This document shows positions 1 to 10,322 of a stretch of 64,000 nucleotides of DNA, in pieces (position 1 is the stretch's first letter; every line of letters starts with the position of its first letter). This stretch comes from Butyrivibrio sp. VCB2006 (lineage in GTDB: Bacteria; Bacillota; Clostridia; Lachnospirales; Lachnospiraceae), in NCBI RefSeq assembly GCF_000420945.1, contig NZ_ATVX01000002.1, forward strand, positions 62,001 to 126,000, given 5' to 3'. The notes under the pieces were generated by a model. It was not told where the DNA came from. It saw only the letters and a list, made by a program, of their open reading frames with translations, and searched no databases. Both the position numbers and the translations under genes were made by a program.

Positions 1-1831
1 TAAAAAGAAGAACTACAAGTACGGCCAGAATAGAGATAACGCTGGTCACGGTATTATCCCTGGAAAAGCACTTTTTAAGGTCATACTGACTGACAGATTC
101 ACCAACCACATATATCTTATCTTCATCGTAGTATTTCTCAGTAATGGTGTGCATCTTGTCAAGGAAGGCAAAGGTTTCATCAGATTCCTGCGGAAGACTT
201 AAATATACAAGAATTCTGGAGTAATCCTCACCCTGAAGCTGTTGCTTGGCAAAATTCATCATTCTGTCAGCGTTTGATAGCTGCTCCATAAGTTCGTCAG
301 AAAGAGTTACATACCCCTCTTCCACTTCCTGGTATACAAACATGAACATATCGATGAGTGGAACCTTATAGTTCGCAAGCCCGTTTACAACCTTGGCATA
401 ATCTTCATCATTAACCGCATAGGCTGTATAAACAAGCTCAGCAATCTCATAATCAATATTTAAAAGTTCTGAAAACTGTCTAGGTGTAAGTTTGTCCGTC
501 AGGGTATACCCGTTAAGCGCCTCTGTATTGGCAAGACCTGTAACAGAGGTTACCTGATCATATGTCAAAAGATCATCGATAAGCCTTTTTTCTTTTTCGT
601 AATCACCGGAAGGGAACACCAAAGCCACCATATTGTCAGATCTGAAGTTATCATCCTGCATATTCTGAGCCTTCTGAACCTCATTGATCAGAGGCGGCGT
701 AATCTGAGTGTATCCATAAACATAAGGAGTCTTGGAAGATACCCTGTTAGCAATGATAATGACCACTACAAACAAAGGAGCAATGATATATCTTGTGGCA
801 TAGGCAAACTTACCGACAAATGGAATCTGTGGAACGAAGTTCTTGTGCTGGGTCTTTTCCATAAGACCTGCAAAGAGCATGATAATACCCGGCATTAAGA
901 GGAATACTGACAAAAGACTGAGTAAAATAGCCTTGATCAGTACTATACCCATATCTTTACCAATGCCAAACTGCATGAACAGCATAGCAATAAGACCACC
1001 AATTGTGGTAAGTGAACTTCCGGAAATCTCCGGAATTGATTTGGACAAAGCAACAATACAGGCTTCACGATAAGGAAGCTCTGCATGTTCCTCCTTATAT
1101 CGATTTAGGAAAATAACGGCATAGTCAACTGACAACGCCAGCTGCAGCACGATTGTGACAGAATCTGATACAAAAGAAATAGTTCCAAGAAGGAAGTTTG
1201 TGCCCATCTGAACAAGGGCCGCACTTCCAAAAGTAAGGAGGAGGACAGGAACTTCAGCATAAGCTTGGGACGTAAGCAGCAAAACTCCCACAACGACAAA
1301 TACAACAATAACAGATATTACACTCATCTCCTTGTTGATCAGCTCCGACTGGGTATCTCCAAGGGTTGTGGACAAGTAATAGTCATAATCCTTAAAATAT
1401 TCCTTAACCTGATCCAAAAGAACAAGGCACATGTCATCATTCTCGCTGTAGTCGAAGGTAATATTAAAAAGGGCAGAGCCATTGTTATAGTGTTTATCTG
1501 AATCGTCCAGATCTACAGAAAAAACACCCTCAATGTTTTCCAGGTCTTCCTTGATAAGTAGAGCCTGATCATAGTCGATGTTAGCCACCATTACTTTGGT
1601 TGAGCCATAGGTGATAAACTGCTCCTCCATAAGTTTAAGGCCGCGCCATGTTTCTGAGGTTTCCGGCAGATACTCGGAAAGCTGGTTTTCTACACTTACC
1701 CAGTTTCTGGAAATCGCCGCGAATATGCATAGAATTGCATAAATCAGGAAGAAAAGATTGCGCTTATCAACGATGAAAGCGCAGATTTTAAGCATAAAGC
1801 TATTGCCGCCCTTAGCTTCGGTGTTGTCCAT
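1..1831 (-). CDS. MMPL/RND-family membrane transporter, C-terminal part cut by the window edge
   Basis: An open frame runs from an ATG at 1831 (preceded by GGGGG, about 6 nt upstream) to the window edge, about 610 residues. It has an N-terminal membrane segment, an extracytoplasmic loop, a block of closely spaced hydrophobic segments (about residues 170-330) with the pattern seen in MMPL/SSD permeases, a second large loop, and the start of the second membrane block. This two-fold layout is that of RND-superfamily proteins of Firmicutes, which export lipids or other hydrophobic molecules. The substrate cannot be told from sequence. It is transcribed away from groESL and separated from it by a terminator, so it appears to be an independent unit. 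Confidence 0.85.
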   Translation of the reverse strand, partial: MDNTEAKGGNSFMLKICAFIVDKRNLFFLIYAILCIFAAISRNWVSVENQLSEYLPETSETWRGLKLMEEQFITYGSTKVMVANIDYDQALLIKEDLENIEGVFSVDLDDSDKHYNNGSALFNITFDYSENDDMCLVLLDQVKEYFKDYDYYLSTTLGDTQSELINKEMSVISVIVVFVVVGVLLLTSQAYAEVPVLLLTFGSAALVQMGTNFLLGTISFVSDSVTIVLQLALSVDYAVIFLNRYKEEHAELPYREACIVALSKSIPEISGSSLTTIGGLIAMLFMQFGIGKDMGIVLIKAILLSLLSVFLLMPGIIMLFAGLMEKTQHKNFVPQIPFVGKFAYATRYIIAPLFVVVIIIANRVSSKTPYVYGYTQITPPLINEVQKAQNMQDDNFRSDNMVALVFPSGDYEKEKRLIDDLLTYDQVTSVTGLANTEALNGYTLTDKLTPRQFSELLNIDYEIAELVYTAYAVNDEDYAKVVNGLANYKVPLIDMFMFVYQEVEEGYVTLSDELMEQLSNADRMMNFAKQQLQGEDYSRILVYLSLPQESDETFAFLDKMHTITEKYYDEDKIYVVGESVSQYDLKKCFSRDNTVTSVISILAVLVVLLF

Positions 1832-1908
1832 TTTTATCCCCCTAGAAAAAATAAAACAAAACTTTACTATATATTGTATTACTTTTAAATACACGGGGCA
1901 AGATATAG

Positions 1909-1940
1909 AAAAAGGACCGGGACATATGTCCCGGCCCTTA
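1909..1940 (-). terminator. Rho-independent terminator of groESL
   Basis: On the minus strand a 12-bp GC-rich stem with one mismatch (GGGCCGGGACAT / ATGTCCCGGTCC) is followed by a T run. It lies 19 bp past the groEL stop. Confidence 0.85.
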
Positions 1941-1958
1941 AAACCACCTATTACTAAA

Positions 1959-3614
<1,656 letters not shown>

Positions 3615-3622
3615 CTAAAAGA

Positions 3623-3907
3623 TTATTTGATGATAGCTAATATATCGTTCTGCTTTACGATGATGAGCTTCTCGTCATCGATCTCAACTTCTGTTCCGGC
3701 ATATTTTGAATAGATGACCTTGTCACCCTTCTTAACCTGCATCTTAACTTCCTTGCCATCTACTACTCCGCCAGGACCTACAGCGATAACCTCTGCCTGC
3801 TGTGGCTTCTCCTTCTCAGCGCCAGGAAGAACGATTCCTGATTTTGTAGTCTCTTCAGCCTCAAGAGCTTTAATAACAACTCTGTCTGCAAGTGGTTCTA
3901 ACTTCAT
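3623..3907 (-). CDS. groES: 10-kDa co-chaperonin GroES
   Basis: The 94-residue product has the normal GroES length and sequence: it starts MKLEPLADRVVIK, carries the mobile-loop region near residue 20 (TTKSGIVLPG) and ends in a beta-strand with DILAIIK. It caps the GroEL ring. It is the first gene of the operon; an AGGAGG-like site precedes the ATG. It is controlled by the promoter at 3993-4021 and the CIRCE operator just downstream of it. Confidence 0.98.
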   Translation of the reverse strand: MKLEPLADRVVIKALEAEETTKSGIVLPGAEKEKPQQAEVIAVGPGGVVDGKEVKMQVKKGDKVIYSKYAGTEVEIDDEKLIIVKQNDILAIIK

Positions 3908-3952
3908 AATAAAGCCTCCTTATATGATAAAATCTTTACTTTTTAAAGCTTG

Positions 3953-3979
3953 TTAGCACTCAGTTTCATTGAGTGCTAA
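3953..3979 (-). promoter_or_regulatory. CIRCE operator (HrcA binding site)
   Basis: A perfect inverted repeat TTAGCACTC-N9-GAGTGCTAA matches the CIRCE consensus exactly. It lies between the groES promoter and start codon, just past the expected transcription start, where HrcA would block transcription in the absence of heat stress. The hrcA gene itself is not in the window. Confidence 0.97.
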
Positions 3980-3992
3980 TCTCTAAGAACTA

Positions 3993-4021
3993 ATATTAGT
4001 GCTATCAAAACAAAAAGTCAA
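3993..4021 (-). promoter_or_regulatory. SigA-type promoter of groESL
   Basis: On the minus strand TTGACT (-35, 4021-4016) and TAATAT (-10, 3998-3993) are separated by 17 bp. The predicted start is a few bases upstream of the CIRCE repeat. Confidence 0.85.
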
Positions 4022-4193
4022 GTTATTTAGTTATTCTAATGCCATTCACAGTTTTTTTATGACATTTTAATAGGCGGTTAATTGCATTACAGAGGGCTAT
4101 GAACCATAATAATCGTAAGATAGTATAGGTATGTATGGGAGAAGGATTCTCCTTATGTTCATTAAGCTTAATAGCTCTCAAGGAGGTGAGTAT

Positions 4194-4607
4194 ATGAGCA
4201 CAAATATCTTTTCAAGTTTATCCGGAAATTACGACTACATGTCCAGTATGAGTAGTCTTATTGGTGATTATTCCCAGATCAAAAACGGCTCTTATGGTTC
4301 CCTGATGAAATCATATGTTAATAAGGTTGGAAATAAGGCTGCTCTCAATGCATACAGAGAGACCGGATCTACAACCGTAGCTACCGATTCATCGGAAACA
4401 AGCGCATCTGCTTTCAGTTCATCAACCAAGAGCATTCCAAAATCCAATTTCGTAGATAGCCTTGGCGGCGGAAAAAAGGCAGAGAGTTCCGATAGCTATG
4501 CTAAGTACAAATCATCCTGGCTTGACGATCAGTTGAAGCAGTATGATAAGGATGCAAACAAGACTACTGCTGCAGACACATCGGTAGCCTATGATACAAC
4601 AATCTGA
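4194..4607 (+). CDS. Small Ser-rich protein of unknown function
   Basis: The 137-residue product is not recognised as a named family. The start chosen is the ATG at 4194, because a perfect AAGGAGGTGA ribosome site (4180-4189) sits 4 nt before it; an upstream in-frame ATG at 4131 lacks one. The protein begins MSTNIFSSLSGNYDYMSSM and then reads SLIGDYSQIKNGSYGSLMKSY, a segment I associate with hypothetical proteins common in Clostridia. The middle is Ser/Thr/Ala-rich and looks disordered; the end is charged. It has no signal peptide or membrane segment. It is transcribed alone, diverging from groESL, and has its own terminator. The excellent ribosome site implies strong expression. A GGAGAA/TTCTCC hairpin at about 4139-4153 lies upstream. 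Confidence 0.7.
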   Translation: MSTNIFSSLSGNYDYMSSMSSLIGDYSQIKNGSYGSLMKSYVNKVGNKAALNAYRETGSTTVATDSSETSASAFSSSTKSIPKSNFVDSLGGGKKAESSDSYAKYKSSWLDDQLKQYDKDANKTTAADTSVAYDTTI

Positions 4608-4633
4608 TGTATTTTGTTCATTCCAAAAAGTAA

Positions 4634-4667
4634 GGCTGTGAAGCATATAACTTCACAGCCTTTTTCT
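4634..4667 (+). terminator. Rho-independent terminator
   Basis: A perfect 10-bp stem (GGCTGTGAAG / CTTCACAGCC) with a 7-nt loop is followed by TTTTTC. It ends the small Ser-rich gene and stands just before the convergent ABC permease gene. Confidence 0.9.
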
Positions 4668-4675
4668 TGTCTTAA

Positions 4676-5467
4676 TCAGCTTGCCAGATCTCTTCTATTG
4701 TAGTTCCAAAAGGCAAATAATACTCCAATTATAATAAATACAAATGCAAGAACCAGAGAATTTTCAGGAGCCTTGGTATCCGTAAATATTTCCGCCGCAT
4801 TTGCGTAGGAATAAGGTCCGATATAAAGATAATCCTTAAGATCAGGAACCACTCTTCCCATCAGATCATAGCAGTAGCATATGAGGGCGATGCCAAGCCC
4901 AAGTCCTGTTCTGTTCTTGCCTGCCAGAGAAGAAAGGCCAAAACAGATTCCGGATATTTCAAAGTTCATAAGTAACTGCCTTCCCATAAAGGTTAAAAGC
5001 TGCTCATAAGGAACTTCCTCATCCAGCATTATAAATCCTGCAATGTAGAAAACTGTGCATATAACTGTAAATACCACAAGCATAACAGCTATACATAATG
5101 CCTTACAAACAAGAATCTTACTTCTCGATAAAGGAAGGGAAAAAAGAAATTCTCCAGTATGTGAATCCTCTTCCTTGGATATTATGGTTATGGCAATTAT
5201 CGCAGCGAACATGGCACTTCCCAGGCCGTGTACCGTTCCAACCTCAGTAGCAAAATATCCTTTTAAGGTTGCTATACTCAAGGTGCTCATTCCAAAAGCA
5301 TCAGAAAATGCACCCATATTAGAAAAGGCATCAGCCATTTCCTTCATATCCCCCTGCATACTTTGGTATAAAAGTATACAGATGAGTCCCAGGATTCCCA
5401 CTGACAAACTCCATATCAGGAGGTTTTTCATATTATTTAAAAGTTCTCTTTTTAGCACTGCTTTCAT
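4676..5467 (-). CDS. ABC-2 type transporter permease
   Basis: About 263 residues with roughly six hydrophobic segments: an N-terminal one, a gap of about 50 residues, then a run of segments, as in ABC-2 permeases of the NatB/YhaP type. The sequence KEEDSHTGEFLFSLPLSRS in the cytoplasmic loop is typical of this class. The ATG at 5467 is preferred because AGGAGGAG lies 5 nt upstream; a GTG at 5473 is possible. It follows the ATPase gene by 2 nt, so the two form one exporter and are translationally coupled. The substrate is unknown; such pairs next to LytTR regulators often handle drugs, peptides or bacteriocins. Confidence 0.88.
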   Translation of the reverse strand: MKAVLKRELLNNMKNLLIWSLSVGILGLICILLYQSMQGDMKEMADAFSNMGAFSDAFGMSTLSIATLKGYFATEVGTVHGLGSAMFAAIIAITIISKEEDSHTGEFLFSLPLSRSKILVCKALCIAVMLVVFTVICTVFYIAGFIMLDEEVPYEQLLTFMGRQLLMNFEISGICFGLSSLAGKNRTGLGLGIALICYCYDLMGRVVPDLKDYLYIGPYSYANAAEIFTDTKAPENSLVLAFVFIIIGVLFAFWNYNRRDLAS

Positions 5468-5469
5468 GA

Positions 5470-6162
5470 TCACTCCTCCTCTTCTTCATAAAACTTCAAA
5501 AAGGTCTCGTCGTCGATATGGGGTGAGTCCAGCATAGACAGCCTGCCCTCCCTCATGATGGCAGCATTTTTACAGTATTTATCAACTTCAGACAACACAT
5601 GCGTTGACAAAAGACATGTTGCACCCTGCTCCACATATTCGTTTATAAGTTCAAAGAACTTTTTCTGCATGAGGGGATCCAGGCCACCTGTAGGCTCATC
5701 GAAGATAAAAAGTTTTGGTCTGTGCTGCATTGCACATACAATACTGACCTTCTTTCTATTTCCCAGAGACAGTTCTTTGATTCTCTTAGTTGTATCCACT
5801 TTAAGTCTCTCGCAAAGCTTTCTTGCTTCGTCCGTACAATCAAGTCCCCTTACCTGGGCTGCATATTTGATAACGTCACTGACTCTCATGGAATCATAAA
5901 ACCAGGCTTCAGAAGGCATATAACCTACTTCTTTAAGGATTCTTTCATGGTCCTTGACACTGTCCATTTCAAGTATCTTAATGCCGCCTGAATTAATCTT
6001 AAGAAATCCTAGCATTGATCTTATTGTTGTGGATTTACCCGCGCCGTTTGGCCCAAGGAAACCAAAAATATCCCCCTGCTTAATATCCAGGGATACGTCA
6101 ATAACGCCTCTGTTCTTACCATAGCTTTTCGTAAGATTTCTTATTTCCACCACATTTTCCAT
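5470..6162 (-). CDS. ABC transporter ATP-binding protein (partner of the ABC-2 permease)
   Basis: About 230 residues. It shows Walker A GPNGAGKST, the Q-loop region, a modified signature LSLGNRKKV (in place of LSGGQ, common in the NatA/EcsA-like class), Walker B LFIFDEPTGGLDP and the switch histidine in STHVLSEV. It energises the permease encoded immediately downstream. The ATG at 6162 is chosen because AAAGGGG lies just before it; the longer frame would begin with a weak GTG. It is separated from the DUF3021/LytTR genes by a terminator, yet the gene set LytTR regulator, DUF3021 protein and ABC-2 exporter is a familiar neighbourhood, so regulation of this pair by the LytTR protein is plausible. 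Confidence 0.93.
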   Translation of the reverse strand: MENVVEIRNLTKSYGKNRGVIDVSLDIKQGDIFGFLGPNGAGKSTTIRSMLGFLKINSGGIKILEMDSVKDHERILKEVGYMPSEAWFYDSMRVSDVIKYAAQVRGLDCTDEARKLCERLKVDTTKRIKELSLGNRKKVSIVCAMQHRPKLFIFDEPTGGLDPLMQKKFFELINEYVEQGATCLLSTHVLSEVDKYCKNAAIMREGRLSMLDSPHIDDETFLKFYEEEEE

Positions 6163-6200
6163 AATGTCTCGTCCCCTTTCTAATTCTACATTTATCACAT

Positions 6201-6230
6201 AAAAAAAACGGGAACAATATCTGTTCCCGT
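6201..6230 (-). terminator. Rho-independent terminator
   Basis: On the minus strand ACGGGAAC / GTTCCCGT with a short loop is followed by eight T. It ends the transcript of the DUF3021 gene, 23 bp after its stop. Confidence 0.88.
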
Positions 6231-6252
6231 AAGATGCACTATATAACCCTTA

Positions 6253-6720
6253 TCATTCACTTTTCTTATGCTGCGTTTGGAATAATCTCAGCTCTTCGTT
6301 TAGTTTTTTATCATCTATTCTGCGCTTTGATTTGTAAATAAGAAATACACAAAAATAAACAAGAAGGACATAAGCCGAGAAAATAAGTGTGGCTATTACA
6401 TTCCTGTCAAACCATTTCCCAAGCCAGGAAACAACGCAGTACAAAATGGTACATACAACCATTCCTACTATCTCTTTTGCCCCAAGACTATCTGCCTCGT
6501 CAAAGTTCCAGAACACATAAACCTGCAAATAGCCGATAAAATAACAGGTAAATATCATTTCTGTCATATGCAGAATACTGGCATCAAAGATTCCCCCAAG
6601 CATTCTGAAAACACAGTAGAAAAATAAAAAGGCAAAGAAATAAAGACATGCCTTAAACTCTATTCCAATTTCTTTTGTAAGATAAGCTTCCCACAAAGTC
6701 AGTTTCTTATCACTTTTCAT
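6253..6720 (-). CDS. DUF3021-type four-helix membrane protein
   Basis: About 155 residues with four hydrophobic segments (roughly residues 25-45, 55-80, 85-105 and 110-135) and a charged, Lys-rich C-terminal tail. Size, topology and position directly after a LytTR gene match the DUF3021 family, whose members are encoded beside LytTR regulators and often modulate them at the membrane. The ATG at 6720 follows the stop of the HAD-LytTR gene by 2 nt, implying coupled translation; a GTG at 6726 is the alternative start. Its function beyond this association is not known. Confidence 0.75.
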   Translation of the reverse strand: MKSDKKLTLWEAYLTKEIGIEFKACLYFFAFLFFYCVFRMLGGIFDASILHMTEMIFTCYFIGYLQVYVFWNFDEADSLGAKEIVGMVVCTILYCVVSWLGKWFDRNVIATLIFSAYVLLVYFCVFLIYKSKRRIDDKKLNEELRLFQTQHKKSE

Positions 6721-6722
6721 CT

Positions 6723-7580
6723 TCACCTGTCTCCCTTAAGTAATCTTCTGAAATCAGAAGCATATCTTCTTGATATTATGATATGCTCTCCGCCCTCAAT
6801 AGTCGCATCGATTCTATTTGAGGAAAGGCTCTTTAAGGCTGTAACCCGGTTTACGTTGATAACCATTGACTTGCTGCATCTAAAAAAGCCCAAATCATCA
6901 GCATTCATCATAAAAGAATTAAGTGTTCCTTCGATTCTGGCCACAGTGTCACAGGTATAAGCAAACAATTTGTCATCCACCGACTCAAGGTACAAAAGGT
7001 CATCTAAATTAATGCACACACTTCCGCCTGAAGTCTTTCCCCAAAGCTTGTTATTATCAACCTCAGAATAATTTGCACTTTGATGTAAATCCTGTTGTCC
7101 CCCCTGTTTCTCCATAAACAGCATAGGATGGGCAGTACAAAAAGGTGTCTGAGCCATATACATTCCCAAAGTATCATCATTGTCATCCATAAGTACCACT
7201 GACTCCGGTGATATATCAGGGAACAGCTCTTTAACTTTATCTACAACTATTGCCGGCTTGTTCCTGGCTTCCAAAGTATAGAAACAATGGTCTTTGGGTA
7301 TACCGTAAAGTCTTTCCACCATCTCTGATTTCCAGCCCTCATGTCCGTGAGGTTCTCTGGAAATGCAGAAAAGTCTGTTAACATCATGACCTTTTATATA
7401 TTCATATAGTGGCTCAAGTCTTACGCAATCGGCATAAATATTTACATCCCGAAACTCAGGCTTACCATCCAGTTCATGATGTGCATGATGCACTCCGTAG
7501 TTGTAGCTAGTAAGAGTTCCGTCTATGTCAAAAAAGACTACCGTGTCCGGTCTGTGTAATATGTCCCAAATCTTATTCAT
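6723..7580 (-). CDS. HAD-like hydrolase domain fused to a LytTR DNA-binding domain
   Basis: The 285-residue protein has two parts. Residues 12-155 are HAD-like: motif I FFDIDGTLTS with Asp18 and Asp20, a motif II region CISRE near 72, Lys residues at 108 and 115, and motif IV VVLMDDNDDT with Asp132/133. Residues 186-283 are a LytTR domain: it starts with VCINLDDLLYLESVDDKLF, contains FFRCSKSMVINVNRV and ends with IIISRRYASDFRRLL. LytTR domains bind DNA as dimers and usually follow a receiver domain; here the receiver position is taken by a phosphatase-like fold. The frame is continuous and the linker (160-185) is polar. Both domains look intact. The gene starts 24 bp after the phosphoesterase gene and is coupled to the DUF3021 gene. 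The HAD part may sense or hydrolyse a small phosphorylated ligand; this is inference. Confidence 0.85.
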   Translation of the reverse strand: MNKIWDILHRPDTVVFFDIDGTLTSYNYGVHHAHHELDGKPEFRDVNIYADCVRLEPLYEYIKGHDVNRLFCISREPHGHEGWKSEMVERLYGIPKDHCFYTLEARNKPAIVVDKVKELFPDISPESVVLMDDNDDTLGMYMAQTPFCTAHPMLFMEKQGGQQDLHQSANYSEVDNNKLWGKTSGGSVCINLDDLLYLESVDDKLFAYTCDTVARIEGTLNSFMMNADDLGFFRCSKSMVINVNRVTALKSLSSNRIDATIEGGEHIIISRRYASDFRRLLKGDR

Positions 7581-7604
7581 TAGTACGTTTATCCTTCAAC
7601 AATC

Positions 7605-8495
7605 TCATTCTTCGTTATGCGGAATCTCTTTTCCATGGAGGTCGATATAGTTCTCTTTAAGAGCTATAGCCCAGTATTTCTCAGGTATATTGGGCCAGCG
7701 TACATTACCTCTTTCCTGTTCGCAAAGTCTCATGGCTCTAAGAAGAACAGTCTGGTTAAGATCAACTCCTGTCCTAATGGTATGCATAGTTACAGCAGCC
7801 CAGGCAGGTGCATATTTACTGACATCAGAGGATTTAAAATCTCTGATTATTTCTTTGCGGTTGTAATCAAGCTGTACATATTCTTCTTCCCAGCCCTTAG
7901 GGGATCCGTGAAGAATGCAGAACTGTGTTTTTCCGTCGTAGTACCAGGGAATTCCTATAGATCCGGGATTAATAGCTTTTTTGCCACGATATACATAAGT
8001 TCCCTGAATATGAGTATGGCCGTGAATCAGGCAATTTCCTTTGAGATGCGTCAGTACTTTCTTGGTATTTCTTTTCTCTCTGTACAAAAGCTCTGACGTT
8101 TCCGAAGGAGATCCATGGCAATACTCAAAAGAAGGAAAGCCCTTCATCTCAAATACGCCATAATTAGGCAGAGATTCAAAAAACTTAAAATCTTTGTCCG
8201 TAAGGTTTTCATAGGTGTACAGAAGTGCTCCGGAAGCAGATCCCTTACGCCAGTTTCCTGCGCCGCTTTTCCTATAATTCAAAAGGTATTCTTCTCTGTT
8301 ACCTCTAATGATGTAGGTGTTAAAGTACTGCTTGAGCACGTATATCTTTTCCATGGTCTTCTGGGGACTTGGGCAGTCAGTGACATAGTCGCCAAGGAGT
8401 ATAAAATTAGTTATCCCCTTGCCGACTGCATAGTCTATGCACGCCTGTAGCGCACTATAATTGCCATGTATGTCGCTAAAAACTGCTATATCCAT
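7605..8495 (-). CDS. Calcineurin-like metallophosphoesterase
   Basis: The 296-residue cytosolic protein has the metal-binding motifs of the superfamily in order: DIHGN (Asp7, His9), GDYVTD near 35, GNRE near 70 in place of the usual GNHE, a His near 128 (CHGSP) and GHTH near 160. It resembles the YfcE/MJ0936 group of small phosphodiesterases but has about 100 extra C-terminal residues. The substrate is unknown. The ATG is preceded by AGGGGAAG. It lies 12 bp after the ABC exporter pair and 24 bp before the HAD-LytTR gene, so it belongs to that array. Confidence 0.88.
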   Translation of the reverse strand: MDIAVFSDIHGNYSALQACIDYAVGKGITNFILLGDYVTDCPSPQKTMEKIYVLKQYFNTYIIRGNREEYLLNYRKSGAGNWRKGSASGALLYTYENLTDKDFKFFESLPNYGVFEMKGFPSFEYCHGSPSETSELLYREKRNTKKVLTHLKGNCLIHGHTHIQGTYVYRGKKAINPGSIGIPWYYDGKTQFCILHGSPKGWEEEYVQLDYNRKEIIRDFKSSDVSKYAPAWAAVTMHTIRTGVDLNQTVLLRAMRLCEQERGNVRWPNIPEKYWAIALKENYIDLHGKEIPHNEE

Positions 8496-8507
8496 AACTT
8501 CCCCTAA

Positions 8508-10322
8508 TTACCCAAATACCTCGTTAGTGCTGGCTTCGTCGAATTGCTTGGTAAAGAGATCGTAGTAGTATCCTCTCTTTTCCATAAGCTGTGAGTGAGT
8601 ACCCCTCTCAATTATTTTACCATCATTTACTACCAGGATGATATCCGCATCCACAATAGTTGATAGACGATGAGCTATAACAAATGAAGTTCTCCCCTTG
8701 GTTACGGTAACGATAGCATCCTGAATTGCTTTCTCGGTAACAGTATCTATAGAGGCTGTAGCTTCATCAAGAACCAGAATCTTGGGATCAGCAAGAAGAG
8801 CCCTGGCAAAAGAAAGAAGCTGCTTCTCACCTGTTGATAGCATTCCGCCGTCTTCTCCCACGTCACTATCAAGTCCCTTATCCATGCGCTTTACTATTCC
8901 GTCAGCAGATACCAGTTTAAGGGCATTCCAGATTTCGTCCTCGGTGGCATCAGGATTACCATATCGCAGGTTCTCGCGAACAGTACCTGAAAATAAGTGC
9001 GGTGTCTGAAGAACATAGCCAATATTGGAATGAAGCCATAGCTGAGATCTCTCTGCCGCATCTCTTCCGTCAATAAGAACCTGGCCCTTTGTCGGTTTAA
9101 AGAATCTGCAGACAAGGTTTACAAGCGTTGATTTACCAGCACCCGTCTCTCCCACAATAGCTACGTTAGTGCCCTGGGGTACCTTAAGATTAAAGTCAAC
9201 AAGCACATACTCGTCCCCATCAGGATACTTAAAGGTCACATCCTTAAATTCCACATCTCCGTGAAGAGGTTCCCAATTTTCCTTTTTGGGATTAAAGGTA
9301 TCACCATACTTCTCGATAACCTCAGGTGTATCGGAAACATCAGACTCCGTCTCAAGAAGTCTTGTAAGCCTCTCTACATTTACCTGAACTGCAATAAGCT
9401 CTGACAAAGTGATGATAATATTCTGAATCGGCTCCATCATACTGAGGGCATAGGAAAGGAAAACAGACAGTGTTCCAATCTGCATTACTCCGTCCATGGT
9501 AATAATACCGCCCCTCCAAAGTACAATAGCAAGTGCGACAGAAGACATCATTGTAATCGCTGATGTAAAGAAAGCGGAATAATGTGTGGCGTGAACAGAC
9601 GTTGCCCTCATCTTCTCGGTGTCTTCTTCAAAGTCTCCTTGTATCTTATCTTCAACTACAAGAGTCTTGATTGCCTTGGCACCGGTAATACCCTCATTGA
9701 AATTACTGGTGATAGTCGAGTTGATTTCTCTGATCTTGCGGTTTAAAACCACCAGTTTACTCTGGAAATACATAACCAGAATTACTGCAATAGGTACAAG
9801 GATCATTACCAAAAGAGCCAGCTTAAAATTAAGGACCAGCATCATAACAAGGACAAAAATAACGTAGGCTCCCTGCCATACTATATCCATCATTCTCCAG
9901 GACACCATGACACCAATCTTGCCGGTATCACTCATTACCCTTGCATGAACATAACCTACATTGTTCTGGTTGAAGTATGCAAAGGAAAGAGTCTGAAGAT
10001 GACTGAATGCAGCATTTCTTAAGTCTCTGTCAACAGACATCTCTATCTGTCCGCAGATATAAGTACATATGAAATTATCAATAACCTGAAGGACCAGTAC
10101 AATGACATAAAGAATAATAAATACCGTCAGACCTTCAAGAGTTTTTTTGCCAACAAAATTATCAATGGCATACTGATTAAAAATCGGAAATATTGAGTCC
10201 GCCAGTGAGCTTATAACTCCAAGAAGTACCATAAATACTATCTTGGGAATATATTGTCTTATGTACGGAAACAGCCTTGGTATTCCGAATAATGGTAGTT
10301 TTATATTAGTATTCTCGTTCAT
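8508..10322 (-). CDS. ABC exporter half-transporter, catalytically consensus subunit
   Basis: The 604-residue protein has a six-helix exporter domain (residues about 20-320) fused to an ATPase domain (about 355-590). The ATPase has Walker A GETGAGKST, Walker B ILVLDEATAS with the catalytic Glu, and a switch His (IAHRLST). Its signature is LSTGEKQ, a departure from LSGGQ. It overlaps the preceding exporter gene by 4 nt (ATGA). The two differ in their motifs in the complementary way expected for a heterodimer like BmrCD or TM287/288. The substrate is unknown; lipid or drug export is usual for this class. Confidence 0.93.
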   Translation of the reverse strand: MNENTNIKLPLFGIPRLFPYIRQYIPKIVFMVLLGVISSLADSIFPIFNQYAIDNFVGKKTLEGLTVFIILYVIVLVLQVIDNFICTYICGQIEMSVDRDLRNAAFSHLQTLSFAYFNQNNVGYVHARVMSDTGKIGVMVSWRMMDIVWQGAYVIFVLVMMLVLNFKLALLVMILVPIAVILVMYFQSKLVVLNRKIREINSTITSNFNEGITGAKAIKTLVVEDKIQGDFEEDTEKMRATSVHATHYSAFFTSAITMMSSVALAIVLWRGGIITMDGVMQIGTLSVFLSYALSMMEPIQNIIITLSELIAVQVNVERLTRLLETESDVSDTPEVIEKYGDTFNPKKENWEPLHGDVEFKDVTFKYPDGDEYVLVDFNLKVPQGTNVAIVGETGAGKSTLVNLVCRFFKPTKGQVLIDGRDAAERSQLWLHSNIGYVLQTPHLFSGTVRENLRYGNPDATEDEIWNALKLVSADGIVKRMDKGLDSDVGEDGGMLSTGEKQLLSFARALLADPKILVLDEATASIDTVTEKAIQDAIVTVTKGRTSFVIAHRLSTIVDADIILVVNDGKIIERGTHSQLMEKRGYYYDLFTKQFDEASTNEVFG

